A stretch of 64,000 nucleotides of DNA from Geosiphon pyriformis (taxonomy: Eukaryota; Glomeromycota; Glomeromycetes; Archaeosporales; Geosiphonaceae): positions 145,527 to 209,526 of the forward strand of contig JAAOMT010000439.1 of assembly GCA_016748015.1 (NCBI GenBank), read 5' to 3'. The position numbers were made by a program, and so were the translations under genes. This document shows, piece after piece, positions 11,401 to 23,043 of the stretch. The notes beneath the pieces are model-generated. The model was not told the DNA's origin, did not search any database, and saw only the letters and a program-made list of their open reading frames with translations. The stretch's first letter is position 1, and every line of letters starts with the position of its first letter.

Positions 11401-14400
11401 TGATTGCAGTTCCAAACTCCGAATCAGTACCCAAATCAAAACCAATCCACTTATCTACTACTGACGCAGTTATCAATCTATCAGTCTCCAGTGTATCAAG
11501 CTCCAATCTATCAACCACAGCCACAAGTGATTTATTAACAACCACAGCCACAAATAATCTATCAACCCCAACAAATCCAAACACCACCCCAAAGCTTACT
11601 ACCCAATGGAACCCAAAAACTGAGAATGACTTAACAGAGCTGAAGATCAGCGATGGTAGTCCATCAACTGATCTCCAGTTCTTCACAGCAACCATCTGGA
11701 TTATGCCAGCAGAATTCAGGTACTGGTTAACTCCAGAACCCAAATTTTCAGAACTATTTAAGTCTTCTGGTTACCCCAGAAGACACCTCAACCAATAACC
11801 TGGCATTTGCCCAAAAACAACTACTTACCAGTAATATCCCATTTGCTACCATCACCGAAGACGAGTTGTTGACTGCTATATTCCCATTCAAATTCAAGAA
11901 AACAACTATAATACCATTATTTAGTGGAGCCACTCTTGAAGCCAAACCAATTACCATGATGTACACTAATGCCAAAGTCGAGAGACAATCCATCAAATTG
12001 ATCCTTGACAGTGGTTCAGCAGGCAGCATCATCACATGACAACTCATGGATCAATTAGGTCACTGAGTTGATCGAGCTGCTAGCGCCAGAATCATCACAG
12101 CTGATGAAGCAACCAAAACTCTAATTGGCAAAATCGATGACTTTCCTTTTAAAGTCAATGGCATCATGACTCCTATTAAAGTTCTAGTGATAGAAGCCAC
12201 TTAATACCAAGTTCTTGTTAGTAATAACTGGCTATTCAAAGTCAATGCAACATTAGACTGAAATACCCAGGAACTCCAGCTAACATATCAGGGCCGACAC
12301 ATACATGTACCAGCCATGTGTGGCCATTTCAAAACTTCTCCAAGAGAGAAATTATTGATCGAACTGGAGGAGGAGAAAGAGAAACCTACCTGAGAAGCTT
12401 ACCAAGTCTCCTGGGCCAACGCTGACCACAACAAACTACCACTAATACTCTCGTGGAACGACAATCCTAAGGAAAAGCAAAAAGAGGAACTGATCTGGAA
12501 AACAGACAATTTGACCTGGACTGACAATGAACAGGAAGAACCATTGAGTTGGGAATGAAACAAAAATAAGAGAAAAAGAAAAGAAAAGAAAGAAGAAATG
12601 CCACTAACCACTGCCATTTATAATTCCTACACCCATCACACTCCACAACAATCCAATTATTGACGGCCAAGGCTTGTATGTGTCAATTGCGACAAGAAAC
12701 TGTTGTCAATGGGCACATGTTGTGGCGACAATGAGGAATACCACACCACAACAAAGTTCTACTGTCGTCCATGCTTACTTGAACACTTTGGATGACCAAA
12801 AAGGCAAGGAAAATGGGATAACCAATCTTGTCTCACTTGTGGGGAGACTCTACTAGATGAAGGGATATGGAACAACATTCCAAAATGTGGAGAAACATGC
12901 AACGAATTGTGCCAATACACAATTCTGATAAGTGATTGGGTAAGAAAAAAAACACCAATAGAAGCAGCCTGGAGAAGAGCCATGCAGCAACTGGACAGTT
13001 GTTCACATGACAATGACAAAATTTGGCAAATAGCACTTGCCAAAATCGAAAGGGCATCGCCTAAGGAAATAAAAATGATTAAAGACAACCTCCCAGAACC
13101 TTTAGAGCTTGACTGAGATGCAGAACCCATCATAAATCTCCTGGATCCGGAACAATTCTACAAACACTACCAAGAATTAGTGCCCACAAGGAAAGAACAA
13201 GAACAACAGTTAGAGCAGTTGAATGTTCCACTATGTTAATACTGCCTAATTCCCTGTGACTTCCAGTATTGTGATGAGTGTGACCTCATTTACAATCCAC
13301 CACTATGCATGATCTATATAATCCCTAAAGAGAAAGAACCAATCAGCAGATGTGCATCAGAATTGGAATCGAATTTCAATTCCGATTCAAACTCCGACAA
13401 TGACGACAACAAAAACACTGGTTCCAGCTCTATTCAATATGGCAACAACAACGATACTGATTCCAACTCAGATTCAAACTCTGATTTAAACTACAAACAA
13501 TACATTGCACTACCAGATCTCTCCAAGAAACAAAAGTTGAAATGGTATAGTGACAATAGGGAAGATATTATACCAGAACGTGCACATAATATTGATGCAG
13601 GGTTTGATCTGAGGTATTCAGAAAAAGAGGCCATCAAATTGGAATCACATTCACACACCTGCATTGATTTGAAAGTAGCACTAGAAATTCCAGCAACAAT
13701 AATGGTTCAATTAGCATTTAGGAGTAGTTTAATGAAAAAAAGGATTAATATAAGAGGAGGAATAATTAACACGGGATATGTAAGAAATATTATTGTTATG
13801 CTATAAAATGACTCAGAAAAGACCTATATAATAGAGCCCAATGAAAAGATAGCATAGGCAATATTCCTGCCTCTGGTCAGAGTAGCTCAGTTAGTATCAG
13901 TGGAAAAGAGGGAGGAATTAGGAATAACAGCAAAAGGAATACAGGGATTCGGATCAACAGATAAAATAGATGTACCAGTTAATATGGCAGAAAAAAAAAT
14001 TGTTGGCCAAGGAGAAATTATCTCAACCAGTCAAGCTATTTCCATTCCACCATATAACTAGTACATGCTAACAATAGAAAGGAAAAAAAAAGACCAAGCA
14101 CAAATTTTTGAAGCAGAAACCAGTCTTTGTGAATTAGGAGAAGTTGGACTCATTAATCTTTATATACCAGCCAAAGATTACAGCCACATCAAAATTCCCA
14201 TCTACAACAACACAAGAAATGTCATAGTAATACCAGCCAGAACCATCATTGGATACTTAAACACTGAAATAGAGAATCAACCACCAAACCCCATTCCAGA
14301 CTTTCCACAACTTTGTGGATATGTCGATATTATGTCACAAACAATATATGGACAAAGTGAATGTTATTTGCTCCAACCAGAACAATTGAAACAAATAAAC

Positions 14401-17240
14401 ATGGGAAACTTAGATCCACTCCAATGTATACAACTCAAGATGTTGCTTAACCAGTTTAATAACATCTTTGCCAGTGAAAATGAGTTTGGCCAAACTGACA
14501 TCATCCAGCATCAGATCAAGACTGAAGATGCAATGCTAATTAAACAAAGAGCATACAAAGTGCTACCAGCCAGCCATGAGATTATTCATTAAGAGATAAA
14601 TTGAATGCTTGACAATAGGTTAATTCAGCCATTAATGAGCCCATAGTCATTACCAGTAGTACTCATCTGTAAGAAAAATGGAAAGATCCGATTTTGTGTA
14701 GACTACAGGAAACTCAATGGTGTAACTCATGGAGACAGCTATCCAATTCCACAAATACAGGAATTATTCGATGCTTTTGGCGGGAACAAATGGTTCTCAA
14801 CATTAGACTTGGACAGTGGTTACTGGCAAGTGGCCATGGATCCAGCCGACAAAGAGAAGACAGCATTCACCATGAGAGAAGGGAATTTCAAATTTGAAGT
14901 AATGCCATTCAGTTTAACCAATGCACTAGTCACTTTCCAATGGCTAATGGAAATTGTCTATACTGGCTTATTATGGAAATCAGTAATTGTATACTTGGAC
15001 AATACCAACGTATTCTCAAAAACATTTGATGATTATCTTTATCATCTTCAACAAGTGTTTGAAAGACTAAGAAGAGCAAGACTAAAGTTAAATGCAACAA
15101 AGTGCTTCTTTGACAAGACAGAACTAAAATTCTTGGAACACATAATCAGCAAAGACGGCATCAAAACAGATCCAGAGAAAATAGAGATAATAAAGAACTT
15201 TCCAGTACTGATCAATATGACAGAACTGAAATCATTTTTGGGATTCACCAGCTACTATTGACGTTTTATCAAGAACTTTTCCAAGATAGCACAGCCACTC
15301 AACCAACTGCAAACCAAGAATACAAAATATGAATGGACAGAAAGTCAACAAGAAGCTTTTGATATCCTGAAAAGAAAACTTATTCAAGCTCCAGTACTGA
15401 TTTATCCAGATCACAGCAAACCATTTATCATTACTACCAATGCATCCGGCCAAGCATTGGAAGCAGTATTATCTCAAAGAGAACCAGACGGCAGAGAACA
15501 TTTAGTAGCATATGCCAGCAGAGATTTAACACCAGCCAAAAAAAACTATGGAACACTGGAACAAGAACACTTAGCAATATACTGGTCAGTCATGAAATGG
15601 AAAGAATACTTGAGCCAGAAGTTTGAAGTATACACAGATTACAAGGGATTAACATCACTCCAAAAACAAGAATTTGGAGATAGAAAACAGTCAAGATGGA
15701 AAATGGCACTCGTACTATACAATTATACTATACATTACAAAAAAGGAAAAGACAATAGAAATGCTGACGGTTTGTCATGAATGAGACAAATCTAAGAACA
15801 TTTTAACACAAAAATATAACAAAACCAGAACAATACCAACGAAAAATATAACAAAAAATGAACATACAAAAATATCAACAACTTCAACATTATATAAACA
15901 CTCAACAGTTCAAGGAGAATTTATCTCAAACAGAACAAAAGAGTGTCAAACAACAATCAAAATATTTTATCACTTACCAAAATATACTTTATCAAAAAAA
16001 TAGAAAAGATTCAGATCAACCAACCAGAGTAATTACAGAGCCAGAAAAAGAGACAATATTATTCAACATGTACTTAAATCCAACAGCAGGACATTTTCAT
16101 AAAGAAGCAACCATAAAAAGAACCAGAAAAAGATACTATTGGCCATCAATATATCCAGACATCATCTAATATGTTCAAAATTGTGATGCTTGTCAGTGAA
16201 GAGGAGGTATGAAACCCAGTGAACCATTAAGACCAATCAAAGTAGGACAACCATTTGACCGTATTGGAATTGATTTAGTCAGACCATTAACAATCACCAG
16301 TGGAGAAAACAGATATATAGCAGTAGTTATAGACTATCTTACTAAATGGCCAGAGGCAAAAGCAATTCAAAAAGTGGATGCAGAATCCATTGCTGAATTT
16401 GTTCATCAAGATTTGATCTGTCGACATGGATGTCCAAAAGAATTATTATCTGACCAAGGAACTCATTTTGTAAACAAAACATTAACAAAATTGAGCCAAA
16501 GATTCGGAATTAAGAGACCATTATCATCACCATACCATCCACAAACCAATGGATTAGTTGAAAAATTTAACAGAACATTGTGTGAAGCAATAGCTAAACT
16601 CAGCCAAAAAAACCAGAACAATTGGAATTTGTTAATATCATCAGTACTATTTGCTTATCAGACAATAAAGCAAGATACTATACAAGCAACACCATTTGAA
16701 TTAGTATATAGTAGAACAGCAACACTACCAGTAGAAATAGAAGTCAGCACATATTCAACCGAACCAATAACAGAAGAAAATTTCAAAAATACATTGTTGA
16801 GAAAAACATATAACTTAATAAAAACATTAGAAAACAAATGACAAAGAGCAGCTGATAACATACAAAAGTCACAAGAGAAACAAAAAAAAAGACATGATAA
16901 CCAACTATCAGATAAACCAGTTGAGTTCAAAATTGGAGACAAAGTACTACTATATTGTATCAAAGCAGAAAAACAATGGAGTGGAAAATTTGACCCCAAA
17001 TGGGACAGACTATTTTACATAGAAGAAATTCTAGGAAATGGAGCTTACAAATTAAGATTGAATAACAAAATCTTGACCAAAGCAGCACATAGAAATTGAC
17101 TGAAACCATACCACCATATAGTATCATCATCTATCAGTAATATTCCACAATTAGGAGTACAGAAAATACTAGTCCAACCAGATGAGATTCCACAAGATCT
17201 GGAACCAATCATTATCATTGACAACAACACATCCAATTGA
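11395..17240 (+). pseudogene. Pol of the Gypsy element: protease, Cys-rich region, dUTPase, RT, RNase H, integrase
   Basis: Order in frame 1: a Pro/Gln-rich leader (11395-11600); aspartic protease with intact LILDSGSAG (about 11995); two Cys clusters (12676-12900 and 13237-13290); an acidic Ser/Asn linker; dUTPase (about 13590-13970, DAGFDLR, RSSL, GGIIN.GY, GFGST); reverse transcriptase (14600-15250) in which the active site reads YLDN instead of YxDD; RNase H (15430-15780) with NASG where DASG is usual. The frame then changes, and integrase lies in frame 0 from about 15858: HHCC zinc finger, then the D, D, E residues in GIDLVRP, SDQG and VEKFNR, all present, and a C-terminal GPY/F-like module (17000-17060). 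Premature stops are mostly TGA for Arg (CGA) and TAA/TAG for Gln. The terminal TGA is at 17238-17240. Confidence 0.93.
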
Positions 17241-17263
17241 TCAACAAAAGAATATATAAGAAC

Positions 17264-17917
17264 ATGGTCAACGTGACAGAAGAAATCAGAAAAATGGAGA
17301 TTACAGACAATATCCATTCACTAGCCCAACAAATTTTTCAATTAATCCAACACCAGGAGATGAAAATTACCATCAATCAACAAACCATTCGTTACAAAAA
17401 TATGGCAAAGATACCACAAAACAAAGCACAAAAAAGACTTGAAAATGTGGTCAACAAGATCATGACCAAGATAAAATTGGCCATGAAAGAACAACAAATA
17501 GTCGGATTACACCAAGAACTTACTAGAGAAACTTGGACTTGGTGGATACAACAATTTCCAAAAAACTATTGTTATTTTTACTTGGGACAATATGTAAATA
17601 TCCAGAACTTGTATACCGACAAAACAAAACGGTTATTCGACACCACAATACTGGGACAACTAGAACAATTTGTGGGAAAAAACAATCTAACCACACAAGC
17701 TCGAGCTATTTACCAACTATATATGAGATTTCAAGACTGACCAAAAATTTTACTCAACACAGCAATGGATACAGTTATAAGTAATCAATTGGGAAAAATG
17801 ACCAATGCCCAATTTAAAGAACTACAAAATAAAATAACACAAGTAATACTCGAAAAAAAAGTTCAAGAAATAATTCAAGAAGAGGAATTAAAAAAATTAG
17901 ATTTTGATGGAGCTTAA
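17264..17917 (+). pseudogene. ORF3 of the Gypsy element, unknown function
   Basis: An ATG 24 nt after the pol stop opens a third frame of 218 codons up to TAA at 17915-17917, interrupted by one TGA (17738-17740) of the same C-to-T type as elsewhere. It starts MVNVTEEIRKMEITD and includes WTWWIQQFPKNYCYFYLGQY, LFDTTILGQLEQFVGKNNLT and a highly charged C-terminal helix (VILEKKVQEIIQEEELKKL). It occupies the position of env but has no signal peptide or membrane segment that I can see, so it is not an obvious envelope. It looks helical and hydrophilic. I do not recognise a family. Confidence 0.6.
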
Positions 17918-17921
17918 TATT

Positions 17922-17936
17922 AAAAGGAGGGAATAA
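17922..17936 (+). other. Polypurine tract before the 3' LTR
   Basis: AAAAGGAGGGAA followed by TAA directly abuts the 3' LTR; this is the expected plus-strand primer of the retrotransposon. Confidence 0.8.
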
Positions 17937-18828
17937 TGTTACTCATAGAATATAGGAAATATAGTATTATTAGTCAGTAGATATTAGCCAATCAGAAGTA
18001 GACGTGATAAATGTGGAATTCCAGAATTTCTTTCAGAGAAATTGCAGAATTCCAGAAATTTCAGAATTCTTCAACAAGGAATTGCAGGATTCCAGAATTG
18101 CAGGATTCCTCTTATCAGGAATTGCAGGATTCCAGGAATTCCAGGATTTCTGTCACAAAGAATTGAGGAATTGAAGAATCTCAATTATGTATATATAGCA
18201 GTAAGATTAGAAGCTGAAAAGACAGACTTCTCAGTTTAGAGTTAATCTAAGCAACATTTCAGTTCCCAATCATCAAATAAATAATTATTCCATATCTCAA
18301 CCCACTTTCCACTATCAGCACTTCATGTTGATAGTAATTGATACTTAATTACACTGGAACAATAGCTCTTGATCATGGCTATTGACGAGATATTAATGTA
18401 CCAAATTGCCTTGGCTTATTTTCTTTATTTTCTTTATTTTTTATTTTCTTTATTTTATTTTCTTTCTTTTTTTGATTTTGTTGTTGTATACTAATTGATT
18501 AAAAGATTAAGCACTGAGTTATTGACATCAAGGATAGCCTGGTAAAAGACCCAGAAATAAGAGTAGGATTTTATATATTATTAAATAGCTTACCAGAAGG
18601 GCATGACTACCAGACTAAATCCGGCCACCATGCTAAGAAAAAAATTGGGAAAACTCTTGGAAAGATACATCTACTATCCACACTATTGAATCTCTGTCCA
18701 TTATACAAAGAACTCCATCAAAACCTTCAGATACAATACTTACAAAACATTATCAACGGAAGTAGCTTTTGAGCACCAAGTTATGAGTTTGTTATTTAAT
18801 TCAATAGCAGAAATAATCACCTATAATA
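17937..18828 (+). repeat. 3' LTR
   Basis: Begins TGTTACTCATAG like the 5' LTR and ends CTATAATA; the terminal CA has become TA by a transition. It is followed by the target duplication TTGC. Confidence 0.95.
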
Positions 18829-18989
18829 TTGCTAATACTAAATATTGGTCGAATAATAAATATAATTGCTAGTATGAAGCCATTTTTTAATTGCGGATGC
18901 CAAAGTTGGTGTGAAAATATATTTATTGGGTATATATCAGAATTCTCATGCTTTGAGTTTTATTACTGGTCACATTTTTTTTTCTAAGG

Positions 18990-19490
18990 AAAGGTAAATT
19001 CAAACTCCATTCCCAGTTGATTTGCTCAAGCAATGTTCTATTAACAAACTTGTTTCCAGAGGATTCCATTGGGCCATTATTCTTGCTTGTAGGTCTGTTA
19101 ATTTCTTCTTCCAATATGGAGAAAAAGTAATCTTGTTAGCCAAAATTTGATTCAGAATAACTTTATCAATACTTGTAGCAATAGTCTCCAAAGCACTATC
19201 AGTTTTTGAAGCACTACCAGTCTCCAAAGCACTAAGAACAGCAGTACTGTACTATATGTTAACTATTATTAAAACTCTCATAATACCCATAAACAACAAG
19301 CCAGATATAATAATTCTATCATTGTCTTCTGATAATAATAATAGCTTATAAAGAAGAAAAGTAATTGAATGTTGTAATATTTCAAAAATTTTGTTTAGTG
19401 TTCTACAATCATTTTCAGAAACTTCTTTAATTTTTTTTACTACCATAAAAAGAATGATTTTCATTGACAAATCGGGAAATCTCTCTAACT
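18990..19490 (-). pseudogene. Decayed ORF of unknown function near the right end of the pogo-like element
   Basis: Read on the minus strand, one frame runs from about 19490 to 19000 with TAG stops near 19482 and 19252. It contains KIILFMVVKKIKEVSENDC, FLLYKLLLLSEDNDRIIISG, a Ser/Thr-rich repeat (ALETGSASKTDSALETIATS) and FSPYWKKKLTDLQARIMAQW. Protein-like sequence seems to continue to about 18840 in a shifted frame. No named domain is recognised. It lies between the Gypsy insertion and the right TIR, so it may be part of the DNA transposon or of an older insertion. Confidence 0.45.
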
Positions 19491-19555
19491 ATACATGTCT
19501 GATTAAATATGAGATGATATCTAATGTTCATATCTAATATCATATGATTATAGTG

Positions 19556-19738
19556 TGACTATAGAGAGTAGAAATTACTTATATTTTGCTATCATATTTG
19601 TGGAGATAGGAACTATAAGGAGATATATATAGTAAAAGTGACTATAAGGAGATAATATTATATATAAATAGTTTTGGTTTTTAAAAAAATGTGATTATAA
19701 GAAGATAGTGACTATAACCAGAAGGACTATAGAGAGAG
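19556..19738. repeat. Subterminal repeats (GTGACTATAAGGAGA type)
   Basis: Six spaced copies of a motif near GTGACTATAAGGAGA: around 19556, 19609, 19639, 19691, 19708 and 19724. Comparable ACTATAGAGAGA motifs occur just inside the left TIR. Arrays of this kind commonly bind the transposase in pogo-like elements; that role is inferred. Confidence 0.6.
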
Positions 19739-19747
19739 TTTACTGTA
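19723..19747 (-). repeat. Right terminal inverted repeat of the pogo-like element
   Basis: Reverse complement reads TACAGTAAACTCTCTCTATA followed by GTCCT and pairs with the left TIR at 5283-5307. Outer TA (19746-19747) fits the target duplication. Confidence 0.75.
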
Positions 19748-21111
19748 CCTAATTTTCAAAATAAATACTAAACCAAAAAACAGCATATGGCTAACTTAAT
19801 TAAATTTAAAAATATTTTTGTTAGAAAATATTAACAATGACAGAGCTGATGTTTTCATAAGTGTTATAATACAATTTGGTGTTTTTTATTTATTAGTGTA
19901 TATAAGAGATTTATCTTAACAGATAGTTTAATTGTTTTAAACAATGTTTACTATTTTGTTTGTAATATATATTAAACAGTTAGTTAGGCTTAATAAAAAG
20001 CAGATTTAAGTATAGAAATTTTACAAAATTTTTTCATTTAAAACATTAATTGAAACTGTATTGCTTTAGTTTGGTATTTTAATTTCTATATGTTTTTTGG
20101 TTTTACTAACAGACTTTTAATAGTTTTTTGTATGTATTTAATAAAAGCAGTTTATAAAAAACTGTCAATTACAATTAGAAAGAGACTATTTAACAAAAAG
20201 TACTCAAATATGTTGTATTTGTTTTGTAGTAATATTAAACTGTCTAATCATGTTTTTATTTATTTAAAAAATGCTTTGATATGCTTTAAAATTTTGTTAA
20301 ATTATGTTAAATTATAAAAGTTTTTAATAAGATCTTGTTTTTTATCAACTTTTTTGTATACTTTCTTTTTAAAAGCATTTGATATTGACATTTATAAAGT
20401 TCTGTGCAAGAGATTTGTTTTTAGGAATTAGATTAGTAAAGCAATATTAAGATTTGAAAATAAAAAAAAGACTATAATAATAATGACCAATTTTGTCTAA
20501 TATTTTGCTAATATGTATTATAATAGACTGTAAAATTTTAGGTTGAAATATAGAGTTAATATGAAAAAAAGTGGTTTAGTTTATCTGTTTGGAATTGTTG
20601 AATTTTTTGCTGTTAGTTTTGAATTGTGCAAAACTTATTTGTTTTTTTCAGATTTAGATAATAGTTTAGAAGTTAATATAAATATATAGTGTAGTCTTAA
20701 TTGGCTTAAGTTGCCAGTCATATATAATAAGTATATGAGTTATATTTAATTTAAATTACTTAGTTTGTTTTTGTATATTAAATAATAATTAGACTGCATT
20801 CATTAATAAATAATAATAATAATAAAATTCTAATTTTTTTTTGATAAATAATAAAGTAATTTTTGAAAATACTTATTATTTTATAAAAAATTTGTTTAAG
20901 TTAATAAATTTTGCCAGTTAAAAAACCAAATATGCCAATAAATTTATTGATAAGTTTTTAGTAATTTAATAAACATTTGAAAATTGATTTATTAAATTAC
21001 AATATTACTGATTTTTATATTTAGTTATTTAGTGTAAAAAAAAGTTTTATTGTTTTTTTTTTCTTGAAAAAACCGAAATACATATGTTCTACTCAATGAA
21101 AATTTAATTTG
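19748..21111. other. AT-rich spacer
   Basis: AT-rich sequence with scattered short frames (for example 20090-20317 on the plus strand) that have no protein-like composition. No RNA gene or element recognised. The last part is probably the 3' flank of MAK16. Confidence 0.6.
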
Positions 21112-22800
21112 CTATTTTATTGTGCTCATCCTTGGGTTCAAAACATTATTATTCTCGGGTTTTCGTTAATGTTTGAATATTCAAATTGATATATATGGTT
21201 GAAGTTGGAAAGCAAGATAAAAATTCCTTTATTGTGTATATCCGAATATGGCAAACAAGAATAACTCTTACCAAGCGGAAATGTTGGTGGATAACTCGGG
21301 TTCTTTTTCTTGTTCCTGCTCATATTCAATTTCAACGTACGCTTCACCTAAGATATTGATATGTGAGTATCTTGTCACAATGATTAACCAATAACTAAAA
21401 AGAATAATTATCTCACGTTTCTTTCGGAAATGCTTTTCTTTTCCGATAAGCTTTCGCTTACCCTGTAAAGGAAAAAAAATACAGATATTTGATGTTGAAA
21501 AAATACAAATGTTAAAAAAAAGAATCTATAAGTTCTCACCGTGATTATCTTTTCAGTTGCAGGTTCTTCATTTTCCTCCAATGTTTCATTGCTATCTATA
21601 CTGATCTCTTCCTCTTCAGATAGATCATTACGGATTTCCTCAATTTCCTGTTGACAATATTTTAATAACCACATTATGACTTGGAGAAGCATGGATTTTG
21701 ATCAAAGAATTATTTACCGATTCCAAAATATCTTCCAAATCATCCATATCGCCTTCACTATTTTCGGAAACGAATTCGCGTTCATTCTATATTATGTGAT
21801 GGTAAATCTCATACTAATTATACATTAAAAATTTCTTATTGGAATTTTATTTCAGAGAGAAGCTAATAATTAAGCAAACCTCAAGTTCAGTCTCTTCAAT
21901 CTCGCTCTCACTTGTCATATCGTCTTCAACTTCTACCTTATCTCCTTCCAAAACAGATTTCCAAACTTCCTCATTTACATTGAGGGGCGCATCGCCATAC
22001 GCTTTCGTTTTTAAACGACTGATCAGCTCCTTTTCAATTGCCTTATCTAACCGAGCGGCAGCTTCTGCTTTTCTCTCCCGGGTAGCTTCACGTCTTTCAA
22101 CTTTTTTCTTAATTCCGACCAATTTCGGTCTAGAAATAGAGATACACCAATCAGTGAGATGAGAATTAGAGACGTAGGGAACACCTCACTAACCGATCTT
22201 TCAGCTTTAGTTTTCTCATTTTTATCAAATACTGCGTGATTTTCGTCATGCGTTGTTTACATTTGTGAATCAGGAAATTAGGCCAATTGAGCAATTCTTT
22301 ATCAATCTTTTACAATTGAAATGATGAAATTAATCCAAAAATTAGACCGTTTTCATCAGGGTAACATTCGGGAAAGAACAAAAACGAAAAAAATTTACTT
22401 GATCTAGTGCTTGTTCATAATTTTTTGATAATTTGATTTTTTCCCACATTTTTGCTGGCGTAAACGCTCGTTCGGGAGTTTTTATGTATAAATAAAGGAT
22501 GCCTAGCCGAAGTGAGAACTTTCAAATTGGAGGCAGGTCAAAATGAGTTGAATTTAAAGTTCACCTTGCTTCTCACGAACAGTAGCATATCGACTATTTG
22601 CGAGAGGGCAAGACTGCCTGGTACAGAAACCAGTGACATTGTATTCATTTCGGCAGAAGTTCTGGGTTACAGTTCTATAGTGAAGTAGTTCAAAATTATT
22701 TCTATTATTGAAGAAAAACTTGATTCCGAAACGTATCTTACTTGACTTTATAAGAACAAAACTGCTGGTTAATGATTTGCCAGATTACTTCGTCTGACAT
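21112..22800 (-). CDS. MAK16: MAK16, 60S ribosomal subunit assembly factor
   Basis: Nucleolar protein needed for 25S/28S rRNA maturation and 60S assembly. Ten exons fit: 22800-22742, 22674-22565, 22502-22399, 22306-22194, 22129-21880, 21786-21718, 21647-21540, 21462-21417, 21347-21272 and 21130-21112, giving 317 residues in one frame, close to the usual 300. The family is unmistakable: [18 protein letters not shown] at the start, [73 protein letters not shown] and an acidic C-terminal half ending near YVEIEYEQE. The Cys residues of the N-terminal metal-binding region are present. The 19-nt last exon is the least certain. The gene is head-to-head with the kinase gene, with 243 bp between the start codons. 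Confidence 0.95.
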
Positions 22801-23043
22801 GGTGAACAGAAAAGTTCGGGCAACTTGATAAGCTAGCGCGTTGATTCAAATTTTCACCATCGAAAATTTATTTCAGTAGAATTTAAATACGCATGTCTGG
22901 GATCTGAACACAAATTTTCCCCATCTAGTTCTGGCCAAAATAAATAACCCATTAAACAATTTTAATTCCTTGCAGATTTGTGCAGTAGAATTTTCACCTT
23001 TACCTCTTCTTGTACGCAAGCTTCTTCGAAGTTCGAGTATTCG
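22801..23043. promoter_or_regulatory. Shared promoter region of MAK16 and the PfkB kinase gene
   Basis: 243 bp separate the two divergent start codons, so both promoters and both 5' leaders must fit here. I do not see a convincing TATA box. Confidence 0.55.

Larger units (their letters stand above)
8640..18828 (+). mobile_element. Ty3/Gypsy LTR retrotransposon with dUTPase, full length, inactivated
   Basis: Two LTRs of 891 and 892 bp enclose gag, protease, dUTPase, reverse transcriptase, RNase H and integrase in the Gypsy order (integrase last). TTGC occurs immediately outside both LTRs (8636-8639 and 18829-18832), a 4-bp target duplication showing that this is one insertion. A primer-binding site candidate follows the 5' LTR and a purine tract precedes the 3' LTR. 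Many stops, one frame change before integrase and altered catalytic residues in RT, RNase H and dUTPase mean it is not autonomous. The LTRs differ at many sites, nearly all transitions, so age estimates from LTR divergence would be inflated by the mutational process. It is inserted inside the older pogo-like element. Confidence 0.95.
5283..19747 (-). mobile_element. Candidate pogo/Tigger-like DNA transposon, interrupted by a Gypsy element
   Basis: Left end 5283-5307 and right end 19723-19747 form an inverted repeat beginning TACAGT; in the first 23 positions there are four mismatches and all are transitions. The outer TA on each side fits the TA target duplication of Tc1/mariner-pogo elements. 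Inside lie a pogo-type transposase gene, two other dead ORFs, and a Gypsy retrotransposon that accounts for about 10.2 kb. Without it the element would be about 4.3 kb, longer than a plain pogo element, which implies passenger genes. An alternative right end near 7164 (ending CCAACTGTA) would give a simple 1.9-kb element, but that end matches the left TIR only over TACAGT. No intact transposase remains, so the copy cannot move by itself. Confidence 0.6.

Noticed and set aside
11378-13133. Minus-strand open frames opposite gag/pol
   Set aside because: They mirror the coding strand of protease and neighbouring pol and have low-complexity Val/Ser composition; no domain.
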